A stretch of DNA of 21,720 nt from JACDAN01 sp035535195 (GTDB lineage Bacteria > Actinomycetota > Thermoleophilia > Gaiellales > Gaiellaceae): assembly GCA_035535195.1 (NCBI GenBank), contig DATLQK010000030.1:1-21720 (forward strand), read 5' to 3'. Shown piece by piece: positions 1 to 6,987 of this stretch; position 1 is the first letter of the stretch, and each line of letters opens with the position of its first letter. Below the pieces are notes generated by a model. The model saw only the letters and a list, made by a program, of their open reading frames with translations. It did no database searches and was not told the origin of the DNA. Position numbers and translations under genes: made by a program.

Positions 1-933
1 AACCACCCGAGGGCGATCGCCGACATCCGCAACGAGGCAGGCCGGATCGTCGACAGCAACCTGCCGGTCCCCCGGCCTGCGTTGACGGCGAACACCGCGG
101 CGCTCGTCACTTCCCTGCTGCAAGGCGTCGTGCGCGCGGGCACGGGCAAGCGCGCTTACCTGCCGAACCTACCCGTCGCGGGAAAGACCGGGACGACCGA
201 GAACTACGGCGACGCGTGGTTCGTCGGCTACACGCCTCAGCTCGCCGTCGCCGTGTGGGTCGGCTATCCGAACAAGCTCCAGCCGATGCTGACCGAATAC
301 AAGGGCGACGCCGTCGCGGGCGGAACCTTCCCCGCGTTGATCTGGAAGACGTTCATGCAGCAGGCGCTCCCTTACATGAAGGCCGAGCCCGCCTACTTCG
401 ACTCGCCGAGTCTCCCCTACCCCGTCCCGGTCAGCGTCGTCCAGCGGCAGGGCAAGGTGATGATCGACAACGGCCTCTGCCGCGGGTCGCGCCACCTCTG
501 GGTGTTCTCGGGCGAGGGACCGAAGAAGACCGCCGATTGCAAGCCGAACGAGGTCGAGGTGCCGCGCCTGATCGGCTCGACCCTGGACGACGCGAAGGAA
601 CGCCTCGCCGCGCAGCCGCTCCGGTACAACGTGATCTACAAGCCGGCCGCGAAGGGGCAGCGCCTCGACGTCGTGCTCGGCCAGATCCCGAAGCGAGGGA
701 CCTTGTCCGCCTACGGCAGGGTGATCCTCGTGCTCGCGAAGCCGCGCTTCGGAGTCGTGCCGAGGGTGGTCGGGATGCCGGTGGAAACGGCGATCCGGCG
801 GCTCGAGCGGCTGAAGCTCCAGCCGGCCGTGGTCGGCGGCCTCGTTCGGGGCCGCGTCGTGCGGCAGCTCCCGCGTGGACGCATCGCCGCCGCCCCCGGC
901 ATGCCTATCCGCCTGGTCGTATCGGCCGACTGA
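1..933 (+). CDS. Class A penicillin-binding protein, C-terminal part (transpeptidase end plus two PASTA domains)
   Basis: The 5' end lies outside the window; 310 residues are visible. The frame is open from base 1. The active-site KTG box (KTGTTENYGDAWFVGYTP) is at visible residues 62-79 and is the class A PBP form, so the missing N-terminus should hold a membrane anchor and a glycosyltransferase domain. Such enzymes polymerise and cross-link peptidoglycan on the outer face of the membrane. After the transpeptidase come two PASTA modules, at about bases 550-741 (starts VEVPRLIGSTLDDAKERL) and 751-927 (starts GVVPRVVGMPVETAIRRL). PASTA repeats are known to bind muropeptides or beta-lactams in PBPs and Ser/Thr kinases. 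The stop TGA lies inside the convergent neighbour, a 29-base tail-to-tail overlap. High confidence in the family; the exact PBP subtype cannot be set from the C-terminus alone. Confidence 0.93.
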   Translation, partial: NHPRAIADIRNEAGRIVDSNLPVPRPALTANTAALVTSLLQGVVRAGTGKRAYLPNLPVAGKTGTTENYGDAWFVGYTPQLAVAVWVGYPNKLQPMLTEYKGDAVAGGTFPALIWKTFMQQALPYMKAEPAYFDSPSLPYPVPVSVVQRQGKVMIDNGLCRGSRHLWVFSGEGPKKTADCKPNEVEVPRLIGSTLDDAKERLAAQPLRYNVIYKPAAKGQRLDVVLGQIPKRGTLSAYGRVILVLAKPRFGVVPRVVGMPVETAIRRLERLKLQPAVVGGLVRGRVVRQLPRGRIAAAPGMPIRLVVSAD

Positions 934-1474
934 GGAACCGCGAGCCGGCGAGCCCGTAGCGCCAGGGGCGGTCAGCGGCCTTCGTGACCCCCACCCTCGG
1001 GCCGACCGCGAGCTCCGGCTCCTCCTCCCGTGGGAGCAGCTCGAACGGCGGTCGATCGAGCGGGAGCCCGTCGTGCTCGCAGGTGATCCCGAGTGCCTGG
1101 CAGACGCGGCCCGGCCCCGAGGCCAGCAGCCTGCGGTCCTCGACGCCGCGGCGGCGGATCATCTCCCCCGCCCCGTGCGTCGGCTCGAGCGCCCGGACCA
1201 GCACGGCGCTCGCGACCCCCTCGGGCTCGCACACGAAGTTGAGACACCAGTGGATCCCGTAGGAGCGGTAGACGTAAGCGTGCCCCGCCGGCCCGAACAT
1301 CGAGCGGTTTCGCTCGCTCGGGCCGCGGAATCCGTGCGCGGCCGGATCCTCGTGGTCGTAGGCTTCGACCTCGACGATCGGCCCGCCGACGCCGTCGACG
1401 AGCAGCGTCACGCCGATCAGGCCCGGCGCGACCTCGTGGACCGAGCGGTCGAAGAAGTCGCGGCCGAGGGTCAT
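905..1474 (-). CDS. DNA-3-methyladenine glycosylase (AAG/MPG family)
   Basis: 189 residues, the usual size for bacterial Aag-type enzymes, which excise alkylated purines (3-methyladenine, hypoxanthine) in base-excision repair. Visible signature: IVEVEAYDHEDPAAHGF at residues 33-49, where Glu37 and Tyr39 match the catalytic Glu and intercalating Tyr of the human enzyme, then NRSMFGPAGHAYVYRSYGIH and the C-terminal GPRVGV block. I placed the start at ATG 1474 because it overlaps the MFS stop as ATGA. A longer frame upstream (to 1819) is only antisense-like sequence inside the MFS gene. Last gene of the minus-strand operon; its tail overlaps the PBP gene by 29 bases. No SD is needed if translation is coupled to the MFS gene. 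Confidence 0.93.
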   Translation of the reverse strand: MTLGRDFFDRSVHEVAPGLIGVTLLVDGVGGPIVEVEAYDHEDPAAHGFRGPSERNRSMFGPAGHAYVYRSYGIHWCLNFVCEPEGVASAVLVRALEPTHGAGEMIRRRGVEDRRLLASGPGRVCQALGITCEHDGLPLDRPPFELLPREEEPELAVGPRVGVTKAADRPWRYGLAGSRFLSRPIRPGG

Positions 1475-2745
1475 TCCTGCTGCGGCCTGCGCGCGTCGTA
1501 GCGCCCGAAGGCCGGGAGCAGGAGCGCGATCACGAACGTGCCGGCGACGGTGAGGACGCCACCCGAGACGATCGACGTCCGCACGCTCGCCAGCGAGGCG
1601 ACGATCCCGGCCTCCAGGTTGCCGAGCTCCGGCGCTCCCGCGACCTGCGCGAGCTCGATCCCGGAGAGGCGTCCCCGCATGGCGTCGGGCGTCGCGGCGA
1701 GGAGGATGTTCCCCCGGAGGACGGCGCTGACGAAGTCGGCTGCGCCGGCGACGGCGAGGAAGGCGACCGCCATCCAGATCGAGTCGGCGAGGCCGACGAA
1801 GATGATCGCGACGCCCCAAGCGGCGGCAGCAACGAGGACACCGAGGCCCTGGCGGCGGACGGTCATCATCCAGCCCGACGTCACGGACGCAGCGAGCGCC
1901 CCGGCCGACGTCCCCGAGTAGAGCAGCCCGAGCGCGCCCGGGCCGCCGCCGAGGTTGTCGGCGAGCGCCGGGAAGAGCGAGCGCGGCATGCCGAAGATCA
2001 TCGCGTTCGTGTCGACGAGGAAGATCCCGAGCAGCGCCTTGCGCTTCTTGATCAGGCGGAAACCGTCGAGGATCGATTGGAGGCTCGGCCGGTCGGCGTC
2101 GGGTGCAGGCGGGACGGCGGGAAGCAGCCAGATCGCGATCAGCGAGGCGCCGAAGGTGCCGATGTCGATCGCGAAGGCGCCGGACAGCCCCACGATCCCG
2201 ATCAGGACACCCGCCAGCGACGGGCCCACGACACGGGCGAGCGTGGAGACGACGTCCTCGACGGCGATCGCCGGGAGCAGCAGGTCGTCGCCGACGAGGC
2301 GCGGCGTGAGAGCGTTCCGCGCGGGCCGCTGGAAGCCGTATGCCGCAGTCCCCAGTGCCTCGGCGGCGAACAGGAACCAGACGGCCGGATTCGGCAGCAG
2401 CGCGTTCACGAGCAGGCCGCCGGTGACGAGCAGCAGCGCGACGTCCGAGATCAGCAGCATCCGCCGACGGTCGACGGCGTCGGCGAGGGCGCCGCCGTAG
2501 ATCGGGACGATCAGGAGCGGGACGAGCGCGGCCAGGCCGAGGAGGCCGACATAGAGCGTGGAGCCCGTGAGCTCGTAGAGCTGGAACGGGATCGCGACCG
2601 TCGTGATCTGGCTGCCGATCGCGGAGATGCCCGTACCGAACCAGAGACGGCGGAAGTCGCGCGAGGCGCGCAGCGGGCGGATGTCCACCGTGACCTTCGA
2701 GAGCAGGCCGCGTTCCGGCGGCTCCGGGCGGCCGTAGTCCGTCAC
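1471..2745 (-). CDS. MFS transporter (MFS_3 / EntS-like drug or siderophore exporter)
   Basis: 424 residues with about 12 hydrophobic segments, starting at FRRLWFGTGISAIGSQITTVAIP (residue 32 on). The YGGALADAVDRRRMLL block is the MFS motif A loop between TM2 and TM3. A charged central loop (PDADRPSLQSILDGFRLIKKRKAL) splits two 6-TM halves. The overall pattern resembles the EntS/MFS_3 group of exporters, but the substrate cannot be read from sequence. GTG 2745 gives the full frame. A second GTG at 2688 has a better SD (GAAGG, about 5 bases upstream) and would give a 405-residue protein starting DIRPLRASRDF, more like the family's usual N-terminus, so the start is uncertain. It follows the RemA-like gene by 10 bases and overlaps the glycosylase gene by 4. 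Confidence 0.88.
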   Translation of the reverse strand: MTDYGRPEPPERGLLSKVTVDIRPLRASRDFRRLWFGTGISAIGSQITTVAIPFQLYELTGSTLYVGLLGLAALVPLLIVPIYGGALADAVDRRRMLLISDVALLLVTGGLLVNALLPNPAVWFLFAAEALGTAAYGFQRPARNALTPRLVGDDLLLPAIAVEDVVSTLARVVGPSLAGVLIGIVGLSGAFAIDIGTFGASLIAIWLLPAVPPAPDADRPSLQSILDGFRLIKKRKALLGIFLVDTNAMIFGMPRSLFPALADNLGGGPGALGLLYSGTSAGALAASVTSGWMMTVRRQGLGVLVAAAAWGVAIIFVGLADSIWMAVAFLAVAGAADFVSAVLRGNILLAATPDAMRGRLSGIELAQVAGAPELGNLEAGIVASLASVRTSIVSGGVLTVAGTFVIALLLPAFGRYDARRPQQE

Positions 2746-2755
2746 TCAGGGCCGG

Positions 2756-3118
2756 TCAGAAGAGCTTGCTGTCGTCGTCCTGCGGCGAGGCCGTCGACTC
2801 GAGCAGCCGGCGCGACCGGCGGCCGAGGTCGGCGAGGTCGACGCGGCCGCTCTCGACGCCGGCTGAGATCCGCTGGGCGAGGTCGATCGCCTGGTCGATG
2901 AGCTGGGTGTGCGCGGCGGCCTCTTGGCCCATCTCGCGGAGGATCGTGTGCTCGGTGCGGCCGGCGATGATCGGGTCAGGCACGCCCTCGATCCAGACCC
3001 GCGTACGGCGGCCGCCGCCACGCTCGTCGCCGGTCAGCGGCTCCAGTGCGTAGATCTTGTCGGCCCGGGCGTACTTCCCGAAGCCGAGGAAGACCATCCG
3101 GTTCGCGCCGTTTGCCAC
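2756..3118 (-). CDS. RemA/DUF370-like regulator with C-terminal helical extension
   Basis: 120 residues. Residues 8-60 carry the RemA (YlzA, DUF370) pattern: VFLGFGKYARADKIYALEP aligns with the RemA start (IGFGNIVNANRI...), followed by GRRTRVWI at 36-43 and a hydrophobic strand ending II.GRTEHTI. In Bacillus RemA, an oligomeric DNA-binding activator of matrix and osmoprotection genes, the GRRTR arginines contact DNA; here Arg37, Arg38 and Arg40 are kept, while the first DNA-contact Arg is Lys21. Residues 61-120 are an extra region, probably helical, absent from the 80-90 residue classical proteins. Start GTG 3118 lies 7 bases after the upstream stop; ATG 3097 (MVFLGFG) is the alternative. Neither has a clear SD. 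Family assignment is by motif reading only. Confidence 0.66.
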   Translation of the reverse strand: MANGANRMVFLGFGKYARADKIYALEPLTGDERGGGRRTRVWIEGVPDPIIAGRTEHTILREMGQEAAAHTQLIDQAIDLAQRISAGVESGRVDLADLGRRSRRLLESTASPQDDDSKLF

Positions 3119-3125
3119 CGCGCGA

Positions 3126-3608
3126 TTATGACGGCGTCGGGTCGGGCTCCGGTTCCGGCTCCGGCTCCGGCGCGCGCGGCGCCAGGGTCCGCCAGGCGGT
3201 GAAGATCGCCAGGCCGGCCCAGAGGAGGTCGATCCAGTCGAAGACGAAGTCCAGGTCGTCCTTGAAGTCGGCGAATGTGTCCCGCGAGACGAGGGGGATG
3301 TCGACCGCGCCGTCCGTCTGCTCGGCGACGAAGTCCTGCAGCGTCCAGACGTAGGACAGGTACTTGCCGAGCAGGATCCCCAGGAGCGAGAGCACGATCG
3401 CGACCAGCTGGAACGGCAGACCGCGCCGCTGCCCGGCCCCGAGCAGGATCGCCATCGAGACGAGGAAGCCGATCGCCCAGGCGACGACGCCGATCTCGTA
3501 GTCGCTCCACTTCACGATCAGGGCCCAGGCGACCCCGCCTGCTGCCGCGGCGACCACCCCGGCGCCGATCGCCCGGAAGTAGATCGCCTGCCGGCCGTCG
3601 AGGATCAC
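3126..3608 (-). CDS. Membrane protein of unknown function, Glu-Pro tail
   Basis: 160 residues; I do not recognise a named family. Four hydrophobic segments: about residues 11-30 (AIGAGVVAAAAGGVAWALIV), 38-55 (IGVVAWAIGFLVSMAILL), 64-82 (FQLVAIVLSLLGILLGKYL) and 128-143 (LLWAGLAIFTAWRTL). An acidic stretch (TFADFKDDLDFVFDWID) lies before the last segment and the C-terminus is EPEPEPEPDPTPS, an extended charged tail. Start GTG 3608 is chosen because it overlaps the aminotransferase stop as GTGA; no other start lies near the first membrane segment, and the long upstream frame is antisense noise. It is translationally coupled on both sides (4-base overlap before, 7-base gap after), so it likely works with the operon's envelope genes. 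Confidence 0.8.
   Translation of the reverse strand: MILDGRQAIYFRAIGAGVVAAAAGGVAWALIVKWSDYEIGVVAWAIGFLVSMAILLGAGQRRGLPFQLVAIVLSLLGILLGKYLSYVWTLQDFVAEQTDGAVDIPLVSRDTFADFKDDLDFVFDWIDLLWAGLAIFTAWRTLAPRAPEPEPEPEPDPTPS
3145..3168. repeat. Hexamer microrepeat encoding the Glu-Pro tail
   Basis: Four tandem GGNTCC units (GGCTCC, GGTTCC, GGCTCC, GGCTCC on the + strand) encode the EPEPEPEP tail of the minus-strand membrane protein. Unit number can vary by slippage without breaking the frame because the unit is 6 bases. Confidence 0.8.
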
Positions 3609-4735
3609 GTTCCAAGGACCGTCTCGAGCGTCTCGACGACGTACTCCTGGTCGGCGGGATCGATCGCCGGGAAGAACGGCAGGGCGAGCGTCCGGCTCGA
3701 GATCTCCTCGGCGACGGGACAGTGCCCCTCGGAGAACCCGTAGCGCTCGCGCATGTACGCCAGCAGGTGGATGACCGGGACGTACTCGGCCACGTCGACG
3801 CCGCGCTCGCGCATCTCCACCATCACGCGCGCCCGGTCGACCGCCGGGTCGAGCTGGGCGACGTAGACGAACCACGAGCGCATATGCAGGTCGTCGTCCG
3901 CCGGCGCCAGGGTCACGCCGTCGATTCGCTCGAGCAGGCGGTTGTACCGCTCGGCCGCCGCGCGCCGGAGCTCGAGCATCCGGTCCAGCTTCGCGAGCTG
4001 CGCCAGCCCCACGGCCGCCTGGAGGTCGGTCCACCGGTAGTTGAAGCCGAGCCGCACGTGGTTGAACCAGCCGCCGCCCTCATACGAGCGGCCCTGGTTG
4101 CGCAGGCTGCAGAGCAGCTTCCACTGCTCCTCGTCGTGGGTCGTGACCACCCCGCCCTCGCCGGTCGCAATCTGCTTGTTCGGATAGAAGCCGAAGACGC
4201 ACGGCGGGCCGTGCGAGCCGATCGGCCGGCCACTGTACTCGGCGCCGAGCGCCTCGGCGGAGTCCTCGATCAGCGTGATCCCGCGCCGCTCGCACAGGTC
4301 CCGGAGCGGCGCGATCTCGCAGGGATAGCCGAACATGTCGACGGCCACGACCGCCTTCGTGCGCTCGGTGATCGCCGCGTCCACGGCGTCCACATCCAGG
4401 TTCCACGTGGCCCGGTCGACGTCGGCGAAGACGGGCGTCGCGCCCTCATAGAGGAAGCAGTTCGCCGAGGCCGCAAAGGAGAGCGGTGACGTGATCACCT
4501 CGTCGCCGGGGCCAATGCCCGCGACGTGGACGAGCAGGTGCAGCCCGGCCGTGCCGCTCGAGACCGCCGCCGCGTACGGCGCGCCGACGCGGTTGGCGAT
4601 CGCCTCCTCGAAGCGGTCGATCGTCGGCCCGAGCGAGAGCCGTCCGGACCGCAGCACCTCGAGGACGAGCTCCTCCTCCTTTTCGTCCAGGAACGGCTTT
4701 GCGAGTGGGATCCGCCGCGTCGCGGCTTCGCTCAC
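3605..4735 (-). CDS. DegT/DnrJ/EryC1/StrS-family PLP aminotransferase (nucleotide-sugar type)
   Basis: 376 residues, normal family length. Family marks in order: IPLAKPFLDEKEEELVLEVLRSG (N-terminal), SSGTAGLHLL at 59-68 (PLP phosphate site), VDMFGYPCEI, LIEDSAEALGAEY (Asp that holds the pyridine N) and FYPNKQIATGEGG with the PLP lysine at about Lys187. Members transfer an amino group, usually from Glu, to a keto-sugar nucleotide for surface polysaccharides or glycans. Start GTG 4735 overlaps the ilvE stop as GTGA; the open frame continues upstream only as antisense of ilvE. It sits between ilvE and a membrane protein in one operon. The sugar substrate is not readable. A few DegT proteins have other substrates, so only the class is certain. 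Confidence 0.92.
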   Translation of the reverse strand: MSEAATRRIPLAKPFLDEKEEELVLEVLRSGRLSLGPTIDRFEEAIANRVGAPYAAAVSSGTAGLHLLVHVAGIGPGDEVITSPLSFAASANCFLYEGATPVFADVDRATWNLDVDAVDAAITERTKAVVAVDMFGYPCEIAPLRDLCERRGITLIEDSAEALGAEYSGRPIGSHGPPCVFGFYPNKQIATGEGGVVTTHDEEQWKLLCSLRNQGRSYEGGGWFNHVRLGFNYRWTDLQAAVGLAQLAKLDRMLELRRAAAERYNRLLERIDGVTLAPADDDLHMRSWFVYVAQLDPAVDRARVMVEMRERGVDVAEYVPVIHLLAYMRERYGFSEGHCPVAEEISSRTLALPFFPAIDPADQEYVVETLETVLGT

Positions 4736-5670
4736 GCCTGGGCCGGCGTCGGCGAGGGGATCGTCGTGTAGTCGAGCCAGTGCGACCACCGCTCGCCACC
4801 ACCGCGCACCGTGTCGAGGTACGCCTTCTGCAGCTCGAGCGTGATCTCGCCGGGAGGCCCGATCTCCTGGTCGTCGACCGAGCGGATCGGCGTGACCTCC
4901 GCGGCGGTGCCGCACATGAAGACCTCGTCGGCGAGGTAGAGATCGGTGCGGATCAGGTTCCGCTCCTCGACCGTGTGCCCGAGATCCTGTGCGATCTCGA
5001 TGATCGTCTCGCGCGTGATCCCCGGCAGGATCGAGGTCGAGAGCGGCGGTGTGTAGATCGCGCCGTTCTTGATCACGAACACGTTCTCGCCGGACCCGTC
5101 CGCGATGTAGCCGTCGTCCGTGAGGAGGATCGCCTCCTGGTACCCCGCGCGGTTCGCCTCGGTCACCGCGAGCATCGAGTTCAGGTAGATGCCGGTCGCC
5201 TTTGCTGCATGCGGGATCGTGTTCGCGCCCACGCGCTTCCAGCTGGAGATCTTCGCGCGGATCCCGTTCTTCATCCCCTCGTCGCCGAGGTAGGCGCCCC
5301 AGGGCCAGCTCATGATCACGACCTCGACGGGGTTCCCCTCGGTGGAGACGCCGAGCTCGCCGTAGCCGTAGAAGGCGATCGGCCGGAGGTAGCACTCCGG
5401 GAGCCCGTTGACGCCGATCAGCTCGAGACACGCCTCACGCAGCTCGCCGACGGTGTACGGCAGGTCCATGTAGAGGAGGCGCGCGGAGGCCTCGAGCCGC
5501 TTGAGGTGATCCTGGAGCCGGAAGACGGCCGGGCCCTGCGGAGTCTCGTAGCAGCGAATGCCCTCGAAGACGCCGGTGCCGTAATGGAGGCCGTGTGAGC
5601 CGACGTGGATCTTGGCGTCCGCCCAATCCACGAGCCCCCCGCTCATCCAGATCTTCTCGGTCTCGCGCAT
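4732..5670 (-). CDS. ilvE: Branched-chain amino acid aminotransferase (class IV PLP)
   Basis: 312 residues, typical of bacterial IlvE. It catalyses the last step of Ile, Leu and Val synthesis, or the first of their breakdown, with 2-oxoglutarate/Glu. Visible motifs: GSHGLHYGTGVFEGIRCY at 24-41 (conserved EGIR), ANTIPHAAKATGIYLNS with the PLP Lys157, EAILLTDDGYIADGSGENVFVI with Glu195, then GITRETIIEIA and FMCGTAAEVTPI. Start ATG 5670 has a GGAG about 8 bases upstream and a stronger AGGAGGG further up. The gene follows the ybaK-like gene by 27 bases and is coupled to the DegT gene by a GTGA overlap. Related class IV enzymes (D-amino acid aminotransferase, ADC lyase) fit the length and EGIR motif less well. 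Confidence 0.93.
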   Translation of the reverse strand: MRETEKIWMSGGLVDWADAKIHVGSHGLHYGTGVFEGIRCYETPQGPAVFRLQDHLKRLEASARLLYMDLPYTVGELREACLELIGVNGLPECYLRPIAFYGYGELGVSTEGNPVEVVIMSWPWGAYLGDEGMKNGIRAKISSWKRVGANTIPHAAKATGIYLNSMLAVTEANRAGYQEAILLTDDGYIADGSGENVFVIKNGAIYTPPLSTSILPGITRETIIEIAQDLGHTVEERNLIRTDLYLADEVFMCGTAAEVTPIRSVDDQEIGPPGEITLELQKAYLDTVRGGGERWSHWLDYTTIPSPTPAQA

Positions 5671-5697
5671 TTTTCTCCGCAGCCCTCCTAACGGATG

Positions 5698-6186
5698 TTA
5701 TGTGGCCTCTGCGACGGCGTCCACGGGCTCGGCCTTCGCGAGCCGCACCAGATCGGACGGCGAAAGCGTAGCCACATGGTGCGGCGAGCCCGCCCCGATC
5801 CAGACCCTGTCGTGGACGAGTACCTGCCGGTCGACGAGCACGCGCTCGACCTTCGGCAGCGGAAACGGCGCGACCGCGCCGGGCTCGAATCCCGTCACCG
5901 CCCGCACGCGGTCCGGCCCCGCGACCTTCGCCTTGCGGGCGCCGGCGGCCCGTGCGACCTTGCGCGAATCCGCACGGCGGTCGCCTGGGATCATCACGAC
6001 GAGCGGCCGGCCGTCGGCGTCGAACACGAGCGACTTCACGATCTGCGCGAGCTTGGACCCCACGGCCCGGGCTGCGTCCTCGGCAGTCAGCGTCCCAGCG
6101 CCGAACTCCTCGATCCGCGCCTCCACCCCACCCTCGCGAAGGAACGCCGCGACGCGCTCGACGTCCTCCGGCCAGCTCGCCTGCAT
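5698..6186 (-). CDS. YbaK/EbsC-family aminoacyl-tRNA deacylase
   Basis: 162 residues, the usual size of free-standing YbaK/ProX-type editing domains, which hydrolyse mischarged tRNAs such as Cys- or Ala-tRNA(Pro). Signature blocks: VGSKLAQIVKSLVFDADGRPLVVMIPGDRRAD at about 43-74, containing the conserved Lys (IVKSLVF) and the GDR stretch, then VTGFEPGAVAPFPLP at 97-111 (GxxPGxVxPF pattern) and IGAGSPHHVATLSPSDL. It could alternatively be one of the uncharacterised YbaK relatives with other substrates. Start ATG 6186. First gene of the seven-gene minus-strand operon; 54 bases separate it from the divergent small gene at 6241, so any operon promoter should lie there, though I see no convincing -35/-10 pair. 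Confidence 0.9.
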   Translation of the reverse strand: MQASWPEDVERVAAFLREGGVEARIEEFGAGTLTAEDAARAVGSKLAQIVKSLVFDADGRPLVVMIPGDRRADSRKVARAAGARKAKVAGPDRVRAVTGFEPGAVAPFPLPKVERVLVDRQVLVHDRVWIGAGSPHHVATLSPSDLVRLAKAEPVDAVAEAT

Positions 6187-6240
6187 CGCCGGAAGCGTAT
6201 CCAGCGAAACCTTCCGAACTGCTCATCCGTTAAGGCACCG

Positions 6241-6585
6241 ATGGTTGAACTCAGTCAAGAACAAGCGCGCATCGCCCGGACCGAATCTGTGTTCAGGCAC
6301 GTGAACGAGCGCATCGCCGAGATGGCGGAGCGGTTCGGCTCCGAGGAGACCGAATTCGTCTGCGAATGCGCTGCCGCGGACTGCAACCACCGCGTCGAGG
6401 TGCCGCTCGAGAAGTACGACGAGGTGCGTCAGGACGCGACGAAGTTCGTCGTCACGGACGGTCACGAGGTGCCGGCGCACGAGAAGATCGTCGAGCGCCA
6501 TGCCCCGTACCTGGTGGTGCGGAAGTTCGGGCGTGCGCTGAAGGCCGCGGTCCGCCGCACGGACCCGCGCGCCGAAACCGCCTAG
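6241..6585 (+). CDS. Small conserved-looking protein with CxC-x5-C possible metal site, function unknown
   Basis: 114 residues. I do not recognise a characterised family. An N-terminal helix (QEQARIARTESVFRHVNERIAEMAERF) is followed by FVCECAAADCNHRVEVPLEKYDEVR at residues 40-64: Cys42, Cys44 and Cys50 plus His52 form a candidate zinc or metal site. Then comes FVVTDGHEVPAHEKIVERH, with three more histidines, and a basic tail. The look is of a small cytoplasmic regulatory or structural protein. Start ATG 6241 has AAGG five bases upstream (TTAAGGCACCG). A longer frame reaching back to 5695 is antisense of the ybaK gene. It is divergent from ybaK and its stop shares the four bases CTAG with the convergent methyltransferase-like gene. 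Confidence 0.78.
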   Translation: MVELSQEQARIARTESVFRHVNERIAEMAERFGSEETEFVCECAAADCNHRVEVPLEKYDEVRQDATKFVVTDGHEVPAHEKIVERHAPYLVVRKFGRALKAAVRRTDPRAETA

Positions 6586-6872
6586 AGAATCGTCCGGCGC
6601 CGGTACTCGCCGTACTCGGGAAAGCGCGCTTCGAGGTGGCGCTCCTCGACGCGCGCCTTGAAGAACCAGAAGACGGCGACGAGCGCCGTGAGCGCGAGCG
6701 CGTACACCGAGAAGACGAGCGAGAGGCCGGCCAGGAACAGCGTCCCGCCGACGTAGATCGGATGCCGGAGGTAGCGGAACGGCCCGGTCTGGACGAGGTG
6801 CGCGCGGCGAGGCGGCCGCGGGAACGGCGAGAGCGAGTCGCGCATCGTCCGCGCCGCCCACACCGCGAGCAC
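6582..6872 (-). CDS. Isoprenylcysteine carboxyl methyltransferase-like membrane protein (5' end unclear)
   Basis: The callable part, GTG 6872 to TAG 6582, is 96 residues: TMRDSLSPFPRPPRRAHLVQTGPFRYLRHPIYVGGTLFLAG, a second hydrophobic block (YALALTALVAVFWFF) and RVEERHLEARFPEYGEYRRR. The GPFRYxRHPxY and EE..L....pEY patterns are the SAM-binding core of ICMT/NnrU-like methyltransferases. The same frame stays open upstream to a TGA at 7034, and the part nearest the core (about 6976-6873) reads as a plausible first membrane segment (VVAQFVLLALIFASLFFG) but has no ATG, GTG or TTG. The true protein is therefore probably about 130 residues, with a start that is non-canonical, lost, or displaced by a sequence error. 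It follows serA with the extended frame overlapping the serA stop. Substrate unknown; most bacterial members do not act on prenyl-cysteine. Confidence 0.7.
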   Translation of the reverse strand: MLAVWAARTMRDSLSPFPRPPRRAHLVQTGPFRYLRHPIYVGGTLFLAGLSLVFSVYALALTALVAVFWFFKARVEERHLEARFPEYGEYRRRTIL

Positions 6873-6987
6873 GAGGCCGACGGCCGCGACGATCCAGCCG
6901 AGGGGCGTGACGCCGTCGCCAAAGAAGAGGCTGGCGAAGATGAGCGCGAGGAGGACGAACTGGGCGACGACCCAGCCGGTGCCCCGA

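Noticed and set aside
2077..2901. Plus-strand frame opposite the MFS transporter
   Set aside because: Highly charged low-complexity translation with no motif; the minus-strand MFS protein explains the sequence.
5689..6232. Nine-base inverted repeat TAACGGATG flanking the ybaK-like gene, as if terminal repeats of a small mobile element
   Set aside because: No transposase, no target duplication, and the ends fall in normal operon spacing and in an SD region. Coincidence is the simpler reading.
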